Assembly: GCA_944548615.1 (NCBI GenBank)
Contig: OX155960.1
Coordinates: forward strand, 13,124,303-13,188,302
Source: Micropterix aruncella
Lineage: Eukaryota; Arthropoda; Insecta; Lepidoptera; Micropterigidae
DNA length: 64,000 nucleotides
Reading direction: 5' to 3'
Part shown: positions 20,824 to 32,570 of the stretch, piece after piece
Position numbering within the stretch: position 1 is the stretch's first letter
Layout: the number at the start of each line of letters is the position of its first letter
Notes under the pieces: generated by a model
Seen by the model: only the letters and a program-made list of their open reading frames with translations
Database searches by the model: none
What the model was told of the DNA's origin: nothing
Translations under genes and position numbers: made by a program

Positions 20824-22366
20824 AACGCAAAGACTTCGCTAAACAGTCTTAAGTGGTTCTCCAGTTACCTATCAAATCGGAAACAAGTAGTACAACTTTG
20901 TAACTACGAAGGCGGATTATTAAAGAATGTAATGTCCAATGAGTGCGAAGTAAAGTGCGGAGTTCCACAAGGGAGTATTCTGGGACCAACCCTTTTCCTT
21001 TTATACATAAATGACCTCCCAACTGCCTTAACACATTCCAAAGTAACATTATTTGCGGATGACACCAGCATAAACTATGCACATTCTAATATTGACCAAG
21101 TTGTTACAACTTTAAATGCTGAATTGGTTTCACTAAATGCATGGTTTGAGAGAAACAAGTTATCCCTTAACACGTCCAAAACTGTTTCAATGTTTATATC
21201 CTCTCAGCAAAATAAAATACAAAATACTCCACAGGTACATATTGGGAAAAACAACATAGCCGATGTCAGTTCTCACAAATTTCTTGGTTTAGTTTTAGAT
21301 AATCACTTGAGATGGAATGCACACGGAGAACAATTAAGTGACAAACTTTCTAGTGCCTGTTTTCTGCTGCGCCAAATACGAAAACTGATTAATTCTAAGG
21401 ACACGAAAACGATTTATTTCGCTTATTTTGAGTCTTTTCTCCGTTACGGTATTCTCTTCTGGGCGCAATGCACCATCGATCTAAGGCAACATATTTTTTC
21501 ATTGCAAAAACGGGCCATTCAAATTTTAAGTAATCTGGGTTATGTAGAATCATGCCGTGGTCATTTCAGAAGGCTTAAAATCCTCACCCTTCCATCTCTA
21601 TACGTTTTAGAATGCGTTAAATTGATCACAAAAAACCTAGCTCAGCTGCCGATACATTCAGATACCCATAAACACTTTACCAGGGGGAGAAATAATCTGA
21701 TTCTTCCTCGTCCAAATCTAGAACTTTTTAAAAGGAATCCGAGCTACGTCGGAATTATATGCTACAATAAGCTACCCTCTAGTATAAAAAATATATGCCG
21801 CGAAGGAAAAATGCTCCAATTTAAAAATAAACTCAAATTATATCTAATTGAAAGAGAATTGTACGACATTAACGATCTCTAAAAACTGTCTGCATCTCGA
21901 CTATATCTCTTTCTGTAATAGGTTTTAAAACGATTTTCAATTTGACTAAAACGTATTAACTATTTTTTATTATTAGGTAGGCACATATTAATTATACCTT
22001 GACTATTTTTATTTACAATATAATCACTAAGACATTTTATTTTACTTTTTGACAACCGTCCCTTTTTTTTGTTATTTTTGACATTACATTTATTAATTTT
22101 ATACTAAAAAAACTTATTTTTATCGGTATTTTAAAGAATAATTTACTCTGTGTTTTTAATCTGGTAAACTAAATGGTGAGACTCGATTTTATTCTACAAT
22201 AATACCTTCTTCATTCTTACGAGTAACCTTTTACGTTTTGATTAGTAGTAGAAGAATTTGATCATTAAAAAAGAATTCAATGTTATCACGGCCAAATGTA
22301 ATACTACTGTCTATACAACTATGTATTAGTTTTTAAGACAATAAACAATTTGATTTGATTTGACTT
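20824..22366 (+). mobile_element. LINE with open reverse-transcriptase frame (Jockey-like), 5'-truncated
   Basis: An open frame of about 350 codons runs from an in-frame stop at 20821 to TAA after 21882. Only the second half of ORF2 is present: KWFSSYLSNRKQVVQL, CGVPQGSILGPTLFLLYIND (RT block 4), TLFADDTS with the catalytic FADD box, LSLNTSKT, HKFLGLVLDNHLRWN, then a C-terminal region ending CYNKLPSSIKNI. EN and N-terminal RT are lost, so it is dead on arrival, but the remaining frame is intact and this insertion looks younger than its neighbours. The 3' UTR of about 480 bp ends in a (TTTGA)n tail near 22345-22363 instead of poly(A). The first Met is at 20932, but translation starting there is not implied. 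Confidence 0.88.
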
Positions 22367-22558
22367 AGAGACAGACATAATACACAGTCAAACTAAGCCA
22401 ACAACCCGTAAAATTCAAAGGGTAGTGCCATCCAGATGGACTATTCGTGCCCCACAGAAGATTGGACGGACAGCCGATCATTTCTAAGCATAGATGACCT
22501 TGTGTTCTGCTCGAGGTATTCTCCGGGATCCGCGGGTCTGATCTCAACTATCTAGAAC
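22367..22558. other. Unassigned sequence
   Basis: Nothing recognised; moderately GC-rich and not AT-rich like its surroundings, possibly another decayed repeat. Confidence 0.3.
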
Positions 22559-22570
22559 TGCAGGTTGCAG

Positions 22571-23242
22571 GGAGTTAATGGGCCCTTGCTGAGTTGGCCA
22601 CGAAGACCCATTCTGTTCAGGGTTGGTCACACTCACGGGTCAACACCTATCCGACGGCCTCGACGCATGAAGTGCGAGCCTGGGTAGGACTCTGGTCTTA
22701 TGGTCAGTTTCCCCTGGGAATCAACCTTCTGGCGCTCCTGGACGGTCTGCGTACCGTGCGGCGTAAGCCAATCGACTGTGCACTCTGACTAAAAGTCGGG
22801 GGAGTCTGGAAGCAGTACTGTTTCCTATAGAGCGGGGGTGGTTGCGGACCTTACGGCGACTGCTCTTGAAATGACCATCGGCTATCCGATCCTGGGTAAA
22901 CAGCCGGGCAAACGACGCTGTGGTCCGCGATAGATTCGGTAAACACCGTTTCACCGCTTCGTAAGGGAGAGGACCGCGCAAGCGACCTCGAACTCGTAAC
23001 CAATCGATAGACCGGAGTAATCTGGTCACAATTGGAAGCAAAGGCGTGAGTGTCGGCCCGCCGGGTAACTTTCCTGGCTATCTCGCGGTTAAGGCGTTGG
23101 CCTCTTACGGGCTTGTGGAGTAGCTAGACGGTGGACTGTTTTGTCCCCAAGTCTACTGCCTTCACTTTCAGGGAGATAGAACGACTAATCGTTAAAACTT
23201 CCTGAGGTGACGGGCTCGCCCGCTGTAGTCGACAACCCAAGT
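22571..23242 (+). mobile_element. Family G retroposon, full-length copy (672 bp)
   Basis: Starts GGAGTTAATGGGCCCTTGCT and ends GTCGACAACCCAAGT, flanked by a perfect 12-bp duplication TGCAGGTTGCAG (22559-22570, 23243-23254). The 3' hairpin ACGGGC-TC-GCCCGC lies at 23210-23223, 19 nt from the end. Length and ends agree with copy A (3792-4462). No poly(A) tail and no conserved reading frame. Confidence 0.85.
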
Positions 23243-23254
23243 TGCAGGTTGCAG

Positions 23255-24730
23255 TCTCTTGCAGAGTTCACAGCGGCCTTTCTACGCTAACTCTGTCTTC
23301 GAGGAGGCTACCGGATTGGGGCTGAGCCGTGAGTTTTAAGCCTACCTAAAGAAACACAGGCAGGCTATCAGGTCCAAGCTGCACGAAACCATTAGATATC
23401 AAATACAGATACAGGTATAAACTTTTAACCCTTCGAGTAGCGGCATAATTTCATGGCAGACCGCGGCAATTTATTGAAATTTCTTGCAATATCGCCGCGC
23501 TCGACAAAAAGTACTATAACTAAGGAACTTCTATAGCAATCACAAAAAGCATAACTATGCAATGATAGCTTTGAAATTTCGTATATAGAATATTGAAATT
23601 TCATTTTGTAAAACAATTAGATAATTTAAAATAAATATGAGGAAATCGAAAAGTGAAAAAAACTCGGCATTTCTAACTTGTACTTATTTTACTGAAAAAT
23701 ACGGAACCCTATTTAGAAATTGTAAAATCTACAATTTCTAAATAGGGTTTCTTTCTTCTAGATTTCTAAATAGGGTTAAATGCTATCGTTATCTTTATTA
23801 GATTCTCTATCAAAGGTAATATTTCGTTTTGCCTTTTTAGATACAAAAATATTTTGATATTAGCTGATAAAACCAATAAAACTGTCGATGGAACTTTGAC
23901 AATGGAATTTTACCAGAAATATCCGCGAAATGACGCGCGAAATTATTTTAGCGGCCGTCTATGTATCTATGGTAATAATGAAATATTTTATATGGATTTT
24001 AGGATGCGTTCGAATTAGAAAATAAAATTACTGTGCGCCCCGGGAGCAAGCCGGCAATATTGGTCGTAATGTAGTTAACGGTGTTCTGATGTGCAACCAA
24101 ATTTGGTCGTTACGTAGCCGAAGTGTTTAATTAAAATAAAAATATCATTATCATTTTAAATATACAAAACAAAAATATCATTTTAAATATCATTATAAGC
24201 TGCAACCTATAATTCTTTAGCGCGCCTATATTCGTTTCTTCGAAAATTGCTCCGCTTCGAAATGCCCCAATAAAACACGGCAGTATGAATCTAGTAATAC
24301 TATCTGAAGTAATGTGTATATCCGAGAGATTGTGGTTCCGGTAGAGATGCCAAACGTAGCGGAAAATTCGCTATTGCCTGGATATCGTTCCTAGATGGTA
24401 AAAATAATATACTGGGTGTCAAAATAAAACGTTTCGTACTTGTTCTTAAATTTTACAGTTGTGTTACTACGTCACTAGCTACGACCGACCCTCTAAGATA
24501 TTTGCACCCGATTTGCAGATCATCGCTCGCCTCGATCTACCAACGAACATCGTCTCTCATAAGTAGTTAAGTAGATTTAAGGTGAATCATAATATCAGTT
24601 CGATTGCTGCTTTACCGATAGTTATATGTTACAAATGATGTATTATCCTTTCGCACAATCGGTCTTAAATAGTTATTATTAATATGAATATATACAATTT
24701 TCAATTTTTAAGAAACAACTGGTCTCGTGG
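23255..24730. other. Mostly unassigned; contains a repeat and a 20-bp palindrome
   Basis: 23410-23640 is the second copy of the repeat at 14091-14345. A perfect hairpin lies at 23705-23749. 24030-24650 is moderately GC-rich without a recognised protein. Confidence 0.35.
23705..23749. repeat. Perfect 20-bp inverted repeat with 5-nt loop
   Basis: The arm AACCCTATTTAGAAATTGTA pairs exactly with 23730-23749 around AAATC. A third, direct copy of the right arm (TTTCTAAATAGGGTT) follows at about 23763-23777, 13 bases after the hairpin. Confidence 0.95.
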
Positions 24731-24734
24731 ATGC

Positions 24735-25335
24735 TTGGGCCAGGAAGGTCCCGAATACATCAAGAACTCTCAACTATCTAGCTTTGTTTGGCTGCACTTT
24801 GTGACTGTTACTATTATTTTAATTTTTCTTTGTGACTATTTTACTTTTTTAGAAACTTTACTATTACTGGTATTATAATTTTATTATGACTTTTTATTTT
24901 TCTACATATATTACATTGTTTTTTTATAATTCAAGTTATGATTATATAGTTTATTATTAACCGAAGGATAAGTATATTTAATTATCTATTTACTTCAATG
25001 TTTTATTTTATTATAATTATATATTTACATATTCTATTTTTATACATATTTTTATTTAATTCGAGGTTTTTTTTTTTCATTTTCGCTTTTTCTGTTTTTG
25101 TTTAAACTACTTTTTTTTCATTTGAATATGTTTTCTTTTTTAAACTAGTATTTGTTTAATATGTTTGCCCTAGAACAAGTGTATACTTAGTTGGGCGACA
25201 TGGGACCGATCATCACTATAAGCGTGACACAACTTGCTGTGGGTTTTATTTTAAACTAGATATTAAGTATGATTTGTTACGCTTGTTGCAAATTATGTAC
25301 ATTATCATAATTAAAAAATAAATAAAATACAAACT
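24735..25335 (+). mobile_element. LINE 3' end with C-terminal peptide and 3' UTR
   Basis: PEYIKNSQLSSFVWLHF matches the LP.YI.NS.SLSSFK end of Jockey/CR1-like ORF2. A T-rich 3' UTR follows with the conserved bulged hairpin at 25167-25196, and the copy ends in AAAAAATAAATAAAATAC near 25315-25330. Confidence 0.62.
25167..25196 (+). promoter_or_regulatory. Conserved LINE 3'-UTR hairpin
   Basis: GCCC-[TAG]-AAC, 13-nt loop, GTT-GGGC. The basal stem is four G-C pairs, against GCCT/AGGC or ACCT/AGGT in other copies. Confidence 0.6.
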
Positions 25336-25499
25336 TATCATAAATAAATTATGATTGTAATGTAGAAGCATATGAAATAGGAATTATTATAACAATACTC
25401 CTCAGACCACGCAATCAGTGCGATAAAGAATATCACTTCCTTTTCAGACAATTGTATGTATTAGAATTCAATCTTTCAACGTCTATTCTTTTCTACTCG

Positions 25500-25831
25500 A
25501 TGGTTACCATATTTATTTGGGCTAGCGTAGACGCTCGCTGCAGCCGACCACCTGATCAAATATTCTTCCCTTCCAGCCCGAACCTTGATACGACGCCCGC
25601 GTAGGCAATCCGTAGCATTGTGTAATTTAAATAGGACAATAAGAAGCGTCCCTATAAAAGGAGGTCACCGACTCCACCAGGGCAGACATTCATTTGCATC
25701 GGACGATACGTGTCGTCTCGAGGAGCCTATTATTAAAGTAGCACTTACTGAAAATTGTAATCATTTTAATCTTTGTGTAATTGAATAAAAAAATATTTTT
25801 TTAAATAAATAAACTCAGTGAAACCTAACAG
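25500..25831 (+). mobile_element. Possible solo LTR or orphan core promoter
   Basis: CCTATAAAAGG at 25651-25661 is a strong TATA box, with an initiator-like ACATTCATTTG about 30 bases on. AATAAA signals follow from 25785, and the segment ends CCTAACA. TATA, short transcribed region and poly(A) signal within 330 bp is the layout of an LTR, but no terminal duplication was found and the left end (TGGTTACC at 25500) is a guess. The 67-codon frame 25585-25788 is unconvincing. Confidence 0.35.
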
Positions 25832-26270
25832 TTGTGTGTTTTATTTTAGTTCATTAATTTTATCAGTAATTTTATTGTTATTGCAAACTAATGTATGCTA
25901 TTGATCTATTTCGTTGTCTAGCTTCAGGTAATTCTGCTTTTGAAAATCACAGTTGTCATCACACATATAAATTCATATTCTAGTCCAAATATCAGATTAA
26001 AAAACCTCCTGATTTCTTTGAACTTCTATCGTAAACCGACGTTTTACCAACAATACTTTCGCAGCTGCTTTCGTTCACTGGTTCGCAATGCAGTGCGTAA
26101 TAGTTAAAAATTAACATACTTGTTCTTGTTAATCAAAATGAAATATTGTGGATAACCATGTGTAGGCGTGGGAATCGTCGAAAAGAATCGGGAAAAGTCA
26201 GTGGAGTGCGTCCCTGTATGCTAGTCTATACTACTTATACTATAAAATATATCTTCTTTCCTGGTCAACG
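25832..26270. other. Unassigned sequence
   Basis: No gene or repeat recognised. Confidence 0.3.
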
Positions 26271-26288
26271 CATCTCTCTCTCTCTGTC

Positions 26289-26340
<52 letters not shown>
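26271..26340. repeat. (CT)n microsatellite
   Basis: About 35 CT units with occasional CTGT interruptions. The Ser/Leu-rich frame over it is an artefact. Confidence 0.95.
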
Positions 26341-26341
<1 letters not shown>

Positions 26342-26524
26342 TTTTAAATTTTAATATCTATGATAACTGTTGTCGTTTTCTTTTTTGCTGTTATTTAATG
26401 GCCTACCGAATTGTTAGTATTAGTTTTAGTTTGCCTTTAATCACTACTTACATAAAAAATATTGTTTTATTGTTAATTGACCTCAATAATTTTAATAATA
26501 ATGGTGTATATTACTGGCTGAATT

Positions 26525-26960
26525 TTAATGAAAGAGACTATTACTGTGTGAATCGCCTGCCCGGGTACGCTGTTTTTGGGATCCAATACAGCTGCGAAAC
26601 CAGTTTAGTTCGATATCTGTAATACCATATTTCCCAAGTTTCATTAGGAGCATTTCATGGGATACTGTGTCGGGGGCTTGCGCGGGATCAGGAAGTACAG
26701 TAATACGCTTTTTGCTGGCGTCTACATACCTAGTGATATGCTCCGACATTTTTAGTACTGCATCTTGTGTTCCCATTTTGGATCCGAAGCCGTATTGGTT
26801 TTCGGATGACATGTGATTGGTTTCTAGACGATTACAGAGTTGTGTAATTACTATTTTTTCCAAAGTTTTTGCTAAAACATCAGGTATTGATATCGGTCGA
26901 TAATTTGAGGGATCAAACTTCGGTCCATATCTGTCACCTGATACTTGATAAGAAATATGT
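26525..26960 (-). mobile_element. LINE reverse transcriptase N-terminal part, 3'-truncated
   Basis: Minus strand: DPSNYRPISIPDVLAKTLEK, then MSSENQYGFGSKMGTQDAVL, then PAQAPDTVSHEMLLMKLGKY, the order of Jockey-type RT blocks 0-3. The usual D-F-x-K-A-F-D-T-V motif reads DPAQAPDTV, so the first catalytic Asp region is altered. The FADD half is absent. Confidence 0.75.
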
Positions 26961-26984
26961 TTCGGTTGATTATGTTTAAAAAAA

Positions 26985-27430
26985 AATATATAATATCATA
27001 TTAATTAATTAAATTCACAATTTTATATGTGCATAGTAAGAAACCTTTTAAGGCTACTTAATTTATTGGTCAATTTAGTTATATATTATTCTATATATTC
27101 ATTTATTTTACTTATCTATAAACTTAAATATTTTCTATTCCTTTATTTAATATTATTTCTTTATTTATATACACATTTATATATTTATAATAACCTTAAA
27201 ATTTATAAGAATGAATGAGCGATCGGATAAAATAAGAAAAAAAAATAAATAAAAAGAAAGTGAAGTCACTATGATTAAAGTTAAGTCTTAAATACTATCA
27301 CCCCAGAACAGATATACAATCTAGTTGGGTGATAAAATCCACACAAATGCAATCTTATCTGCTTCGCAAAATCAATTGTATTGTATTGGATAATTTTATA
27401 AAATTAAAAAAAAATAAAAATAAAAATATA
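26985..27430 (+). mobile_element. LINE 3'-UTR fragment
   Basis: A T/A-rich tract of the kind seen at 24840-25330, containing the conserved hairpin at 27298-27332 and ending in repeated AAAAATAAAAATA near 27405-27430. No coding part. Confidence 0.5.
27298..27332 (+). promoter_or_regulatory. Conserved LINE 3'-UTR hairpin
   Basis: TCACCC-[CAG]-AAC, 14-nt loop, GTT-GGGTGA: a six-pair basal stem plus the AAC/GTT inner stem. Confidence 0.6.
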
Positions 27431-27466
27431 ATAATAATGGATTAGAACTTAAATGGCACATTGACA

Positions 27467-28837
27467 AGTTGGGTTGTCGACTACAGCGGGCGAGCCCGTC
27501 ACCTCAGGAAGTTTTAACGATTAGTCGTTCTATCTCCCTGGAGTGAGCGCAGAAGACTTGGACAAAACAGTCCGCCGTCTAGCTCGGCCACAAACCCGTA
27601 AGAGGCCAACGCCTTAACCGCGAGATAGCCAGGAGTGTTACCCAGCGGGCTTACACTCACGCCCTTACTTCCAATTGCGATCAGATTACTCCAATCACTC
27701 GATTGGTTACGAGTTCGAGGTCGCTTGCGCGGTCGTCTCCCTTACGAAGCGGTGAAACGGTGTATACCGAATCTATCGCGGACCACGGCATCCTTTGCCC
27801 GGCTGTTCACCCAGGATTGGGTAGCCGATGGTCATTTCAAGAGCAGTCGCCATAAGGTCCGCAACCACGACCACTCTATAGGAAACAGTACTGCTTCCAG
27901 ACTCCCCCGACTGTTAGTCAGAGTTTGGGAGCTGTTGGGACTGTTGTTTGGGAGCTAATGGGCCCTTGCTGAGTTGGCCACGAAGACCCATTCTGTTTCA
28001 GGGTCGGTCACACTCACGGGTTAACACCCATCCGATGGCCTCCACGCATGGGGTGCGAGCCTGGGTAGGACACTGGGTCAACCAGTCTCCCCTGGGAACA
28101 ATCCTCTGGCGCTCCTGGACGGTCTGCGCACCGAGCGGCGCAAGCCAATCGATTGTGCTCTCCGACTAACAATCGGGGGGTCTGGGAACTGTATTGTTTC
28201 CTATAGAGCGGGGGCAGTTGTCTACCTTACGGCGACTGCTCTTAAAATGACCATTGGCCATCCGATCCCGGTTCAGAGTCGGGCAAAGGACGCCTTGGTC
28301 CGCGACAGATTCGGTGCACTCCGTTTCACCGCTTCGTAAGGGAGAGGACCGCGCAAGCGACCTCGAACTCGGAACCAATCGAGAGACCGGAGAAATCTGG
28401 TCACAATTGGAAGTGAGGGCGCGAGTATCTCGAGCCCGCCGGGTTTATTCCTGGCTCACTCGCGGTAAGGCGTTGGACTCTCACGGGTTGTGACGTAGCT
28501 GGACGTAGAATGTACTGTCCAAAGTCTTCTACGTTCACTGCAGGGCGACAGAACGACTAATCGTTAAAACGTCCTGTGGTGACGGGCTCGCCCGTTGTAG
28601 TTGACACCGCAAGATGTTAGTCAGAGTGCGCAATCGATTGGCTTATGCCGCACGGTGCGCAAACCGTCCAGGAGCGCCAGAAGTTTGTTTCCTGTGGGAA
28701 TCTAGCCCTAAGGCCAGAGTCCTACCCAGGCTCGCACTTCATGCGTGGAGGCCGTCGGATAGATGTTGACCCGTGTGTGACCAACCCTGAACAGAATGGG
28801 TCTTCGTGGCCAACTCAGCAAGGGCCCATTAACTCCC
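27467..28837 (-). mobile_element. Family G copy (minus) interrupted by an inverted family G copy
   Basis: The outer element is 27467-27924 plus 28628-28837, about 670 bp when joined, flanked by the 14-bp duplication ATGGCACATTGACA (27453-27466, 28838-28851). It is split by an inner plus-strand copy (27925-28614) whose own 13-bp duplication TGTTAGTCAGAGT (27912-27924, 28615-28627) is family G sequence. The ORFs of 60-107 codons across it are not conserved in diverged copies. Confidence 0.88.
27925..28614 (+). mobile_element. Inner family G copy (690 bp)
   Basis: Begins with a short repetitive leader (TTGGGAGCTGTTGGGACTG) before the usual GGAGCTAATGGGCCC at 27951, and ends GTTGACACCGCAAGA after the hairpin ACGGGC-TC-GCCCGT (near 28582-28595). 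It closely resembles the inner copy at 52119-52788. Confidence 0.85.
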
Positions 28838-28930
28838 ATGGCACATTGACAATATTTAATTTTGCCTGCGTAGTATACACAGAATAGTATGCTCTAATAA
28901 GAAATCTTGTGAAAATATTGGTATTTTCAT

Positions 28931-29132
28931 TACCGGCCGACCAACCGACCGACCGATCAGCCGACCCACCGACCGGCCGACAGGGCGACTAGCCAGCCGA
29001 CCAAATGACCAACCGGCCGACCGGCCGGATGAGCGACCGACCGACCGACCGACCGAGTGACCGACTGACCGAGCGATCGACCGATCGACCGACCGACCGA
29101 CGGACTGAACATCCGACCGACCGACCGACGAA
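28931..29132. repeat. (CCGA)n-type minisatellite
   Basis: About 200 bp of imperfect CCGA/CCGAC tetranucleotides. On the minus strand it reads as Ser-Val-Gly-Arg repeats, an artefact of the unit. Confidence 0.95.
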
Positions 29133-29694
29133 AAACTTGCAAAACTCGAAGATGATAGCAATATTTCAATCGCAATATTTTAGTCATGATTATGGTTGAA
29201 ACTAATCAATCGTCAGTCACAACTAACGATTGAAGTAATAAATCCTTAGTCGTTAGTCACGATTAACGTATTCACTAGTTAGTCGGGTAAATTTTGCCCA
29301 ACACCGACACCAAGTAGGTACATTAAAATATATATGTTTTTTTTGGGCCATGGTGTTTCTCCCTGCGTCGTCTCCTCGCGGAATATACGTATTACTTTGT
29401 TTATCCCTGCGAGAGACGAATTTGATACGTCTGAAATGAAGAAATGACGGAACGGATGCTACGAGTGTATAAGAAACAGATCCATTGCCACACGTCGCCT
29501 GATTCACACTGACAGGTAAATAATGGGATATTTTGTTATAAAAATAAGAGAAAAAAGAGGGAGGATAGAGAGACGGAAGTATGATTAATGAGATTTCTAT
29601 TTCCTGCGACGGTCTATGTGACATAGGAAAAATACTCAAAGACAGATTTGGAGAGACGAACTGAGCTCACTAGCAGCCCGGGATCTATGAGTTT
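29133..29694. other. Unassigned; AGTCGTTAGTCAC-type words
   Basis: 29170-29290 is built of diverged repeats of TTAGTC and CAATCGT words. The 128-codon minus-strand frame (29253-29639) has no recognisable domain or homologue known to me. Confidence 0.3.
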
Positions 29695-30408
29695 AATAAC
29701 AATAACAGTTGCATAATATTCATGTAATTTTTCTACTATATAATTGTTTAGTCCGTAGCATACTTGAATATAACTCGGTCATCTGGTGTACAAGTGTAAA
29801 CAAATACATTCAGATGGTAGAGCGTATTCAAAGAAAATTTTTAAGAAATATTTATTACAGAAAATACAATATTTATCCATACTTATTTCCGTCCGATTTT
29901 GTGCTAGGAATGGTAGGATACAACAGTCTTGAAACTCGTCGATATATTTCACTAATTATATTTGCATATAAACTAATTCAAGGAACGATTTATTTGCCAG
30001 AGATACTATGTAAGTTTGAATTGTACGTACCGGTAAATTACACAGCGAGGAGATCGCATCTATTGTTTAATGTGCCGTACCACCGTACAAATATTTTTGT
30101 AGACAGGCCAGTGGGAAGGGTTATAGCTCTTCTTAATTCCTTACCCACAGAAATAGATATATTTTGTACATTCCTTTGGCAGCTAAAAAGGCAACTCCCT
30201 GCTATCTCATGTTTATCATAATCTGTCTTTTATTAAGTTTTATATTTTTATGTTTTTTTTCTTTTCTTGTTCAATGTTAGCATTAATTTAGTTATGTAGT
30301 CATTTATTTTTAGACTTACACTCTAGCTTTAATATTCAAGGGCGAATTGGATTCATCTGTAATGCCCTTGAATACTATTTGAAACTAATAAAATAAATTA
30401 AATAAATA
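29695..30408 (+). mobile_element. LINE ORF2 C-terminus with 3' hairpin (Jockey-like)
   Basis: An intact 170-codon frame (29709-30221): LVRSILEYNSVIWCTSVNKY, IQMVERIQRKFLRNIYYRK, then the C-terminal end with NSLPTEIDIFCTFLWQLKRQ. This is the post-RT domain of Jockey/CR1-type LINEs. The 3' UTR carries an 11-bp hairpin (30333-30374) and ends in AATAAATTAAATAAATAAA. The element is 5'-truncated. Confidence 0.82.
30333..30374 (+). promoter_or_regulatory. LINE 3'-UTR stem-loop
   Basis: TATTCAAGGGC and GCCCTTGAATA are exact reverse complements separated by 20 nt, about 30 nt before the A-rich tail. The position suggests an RT recognition structure. Confidence 0.65.
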
Positions 30409-30540
30409 AAATGAGGGGCGGTGGGTACCTACCTCGAGCGGCAATTAAGGGGGACATCAAATTCCTGTGTTTGAATAGAGAATTTTTCACTAAAGCGCCT
30501 AGCAACTATGACGCGTCGTACTATCGACTGATCGTTGGAT
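30409..30540. repeat. Repeat fragment also found inverted at 45140-45230
   Basis: GGTGGGTACCTACC.CGAGCGGCAATTAAGGG and GCG.CTAGC..CTATGACG.CGTCGTAC correspond to reversed 45140-45225 (GCTCCCTTTAATTGCCGCCC, ACGACGTGCCCTGTACGC). Class unknown. Confidence 0.45.
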
Positions 30541-31180
30541 TGGTAGCAAACGGTTTCGTGCAGCTTGTCTATAAGATCCACTGTGTTTTCGGGTCGGTCC
30601 AACTCACGATTCAGCTCCTATTCAGTAGCCTCCTCGTGTGGAAAACTACCCCGGAAAGGACTCTCGTGTAACTGCTGATGGATCGATTTCCCTTGGGGAT
30701 TGCCTCCCGGCGCTACTGGGCAGTTTGCGCAACGTGCGGCGTCACCCAATCGGCTGTTCACTATGACTAATTAATTACTGAAGGAGTGTGAAGTTTATGG
30801 AAATATACTGTCTCCGAAGCAACGGGGGTGGATGGTGACCTGTCGACAACCACTCTTTAAATGACAATCGGCTACCTGACTCTGAATTTAGAGCCGGGCA
30901 AGAGATGCTAATGGTCCGCGATAGATTCAAACTGAATCACAACTGAATATACGGCAGGTATAGGTCGCGCAAGAGATTTTGGACCAGTAACCATTCGGGA
31001 GGTTGAAGGTATCCTGATTGTTAATTCCAGCGGGGATATTACTCTAAAACTGATAGTCAGGGGGCAAGGCTGCTGGCCGCTGGGTTACCTTTCCCGGTGC
31101 CCCGCCGTAAGACATTGGCCTCTGACGGGCATGTCGGCTTAGCTGGGCAGTAGGTTTGTATCTCCTCTGAGTCTTCTAAA
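30541..31180 (+). mobile_element. Divergent family G copy
   Basis: Collinear with the family throughout: CAACGTGCGGCGTCACCCAATCG, GAGCCGGGCAAGAGATGC, GGTCCGCGATAGATTC, GTCGCGCAAGAGATT, then the CGCCGTAAGACATTGGCCTC block. The 3' hairpin is not present. An older subfamily together with 51340-51835 and 16739-16970. Confidence 0.65.
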
Positions 31181-32337
31181 TCGAGCGTTGACGAATAGTC
31201 AAGCGCGATTCCACGTCTGCTCGCGCTGGCGACCAGGCGCATACTAAATGCTCTATCGCAACGCTAGCACAGAATAACTATCTTCCTGCAGTGGTGGTAT
31301 AAGGGTAATTACAAAGCATATTTAGTGTAACTTTCAGAGCGCCCTCACGTTTTAATTGATTGTAATTAATTTAGGGCCTAAATAAAAAATGTGGCTTAGT
31401 GCTGCCCTAGAGAACTTACCAGACAATATAATGAAATTATAATAAAACACACTTACCGCTTACATTGTAGGAGTAATCGCGCCTGAAAGTTTTCGAAGTC
31501 AATTTAAAGCCTTAATGTCCAAGGAAATGAGTAACTTTTTTTTTATCCAAATTTTAAATTGGTTCCTTATCGAGGGATTCACATAGAAGCATTTTTAAAG
31601 TCATGCTTATATTTTTCAAAAAACTCATAAAACTACAATTCTTCAGATATGGTCGTTTCCAGGTATCATGTCGTCTAAAACCCGAGTGTCCCCCCGCCCC
31701 CTCTTCCACCTCCCTTCCATCCTTCAGTGAGTCCCTGCGAAGATGTTTGCGCGCACACAACGAGCCTATATGAGAGCACCTAACATGTCCACCATGAGAA
31801 CACCTAATTCGTCCATACATTGTAATTTTAATATCTGTTTAAACTAAAACCGTCGCAGAATACCTGAAACGATAAAAACACATACTCTGTGAGAGTACAC
31901 ACTGTATATTCCTAAGCAAATGGAGGGGAATCACTGGGATGGGTTGGTTGAACTCTGTAATATGATTTCATAGCCGCTCAGTTTACTGAGGTATGCAATA
32001 TGCTTAGGTCAGCCGTCCATTATGTTGTTCTTAGTGACCGTACACCTTATGTACTATCTTTTATGGGTCTTAACTGAAAATAATATATTTTAAATAAATA
32101 TATCACAACACAACATACTATCGTGTAATTAGCAATATTTAAGAAGATTTTTGACTTCAAAATTCCGAAACTGCTCATAATCGAGGTGAGTTGTAATAGT
32201 AATAACTGTTATACATAATATATAGATTTTTCCGATCAATATTTTCAATAATAATAAAGTATTTCTACTTTATTTTTGCCCATTGCCTTTTATATGTATT
32301 TTAATTTGAATAAATTTAGCAATTTTGTGCCCATTTA
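31181..32337. other. Unassigned DNA
   Basis: No gene or repeat recognised in about 1.15 kb. The 88-codon minus frame at 31554-31820 has no recognisable domain. Confidence 0.3.
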
Positions 32338-32360
32338 TTATCTATCTATCTATCTATCTA
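32338..32360. repeat. (TATC)n microsatellite
   Basis: About six TATC units ending in A immediately before the Helitron 5' end; reduced AGATAGATAG units follow the second Helitron at 34979. Confidence 0.85.
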
Positions 32361-32570
32361 TCTTCTTATATATAAAAATGAATCGCCGTGCGTTAGTCTA
32401 GCAAGATCTCGGAAATGACTCGACCGATTTGTTTTTTTTTTGTTTGCCCTGATTCAGGGGTGGTTTCAAAAAAAAACATTTAGAAAAGTCAAAGAAACAA
32501 CTGAAAATCGAAAAAATCACAATTGGTCATTTTTGGGAAATAGGCCACTTTCAATTATTCATTCCGTGCA

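Noticed and set aside
28856..29199. Ser-Val-Gly-Arg repeat protein
   Set aside because: Translation of the CCGA-type minisatellite.
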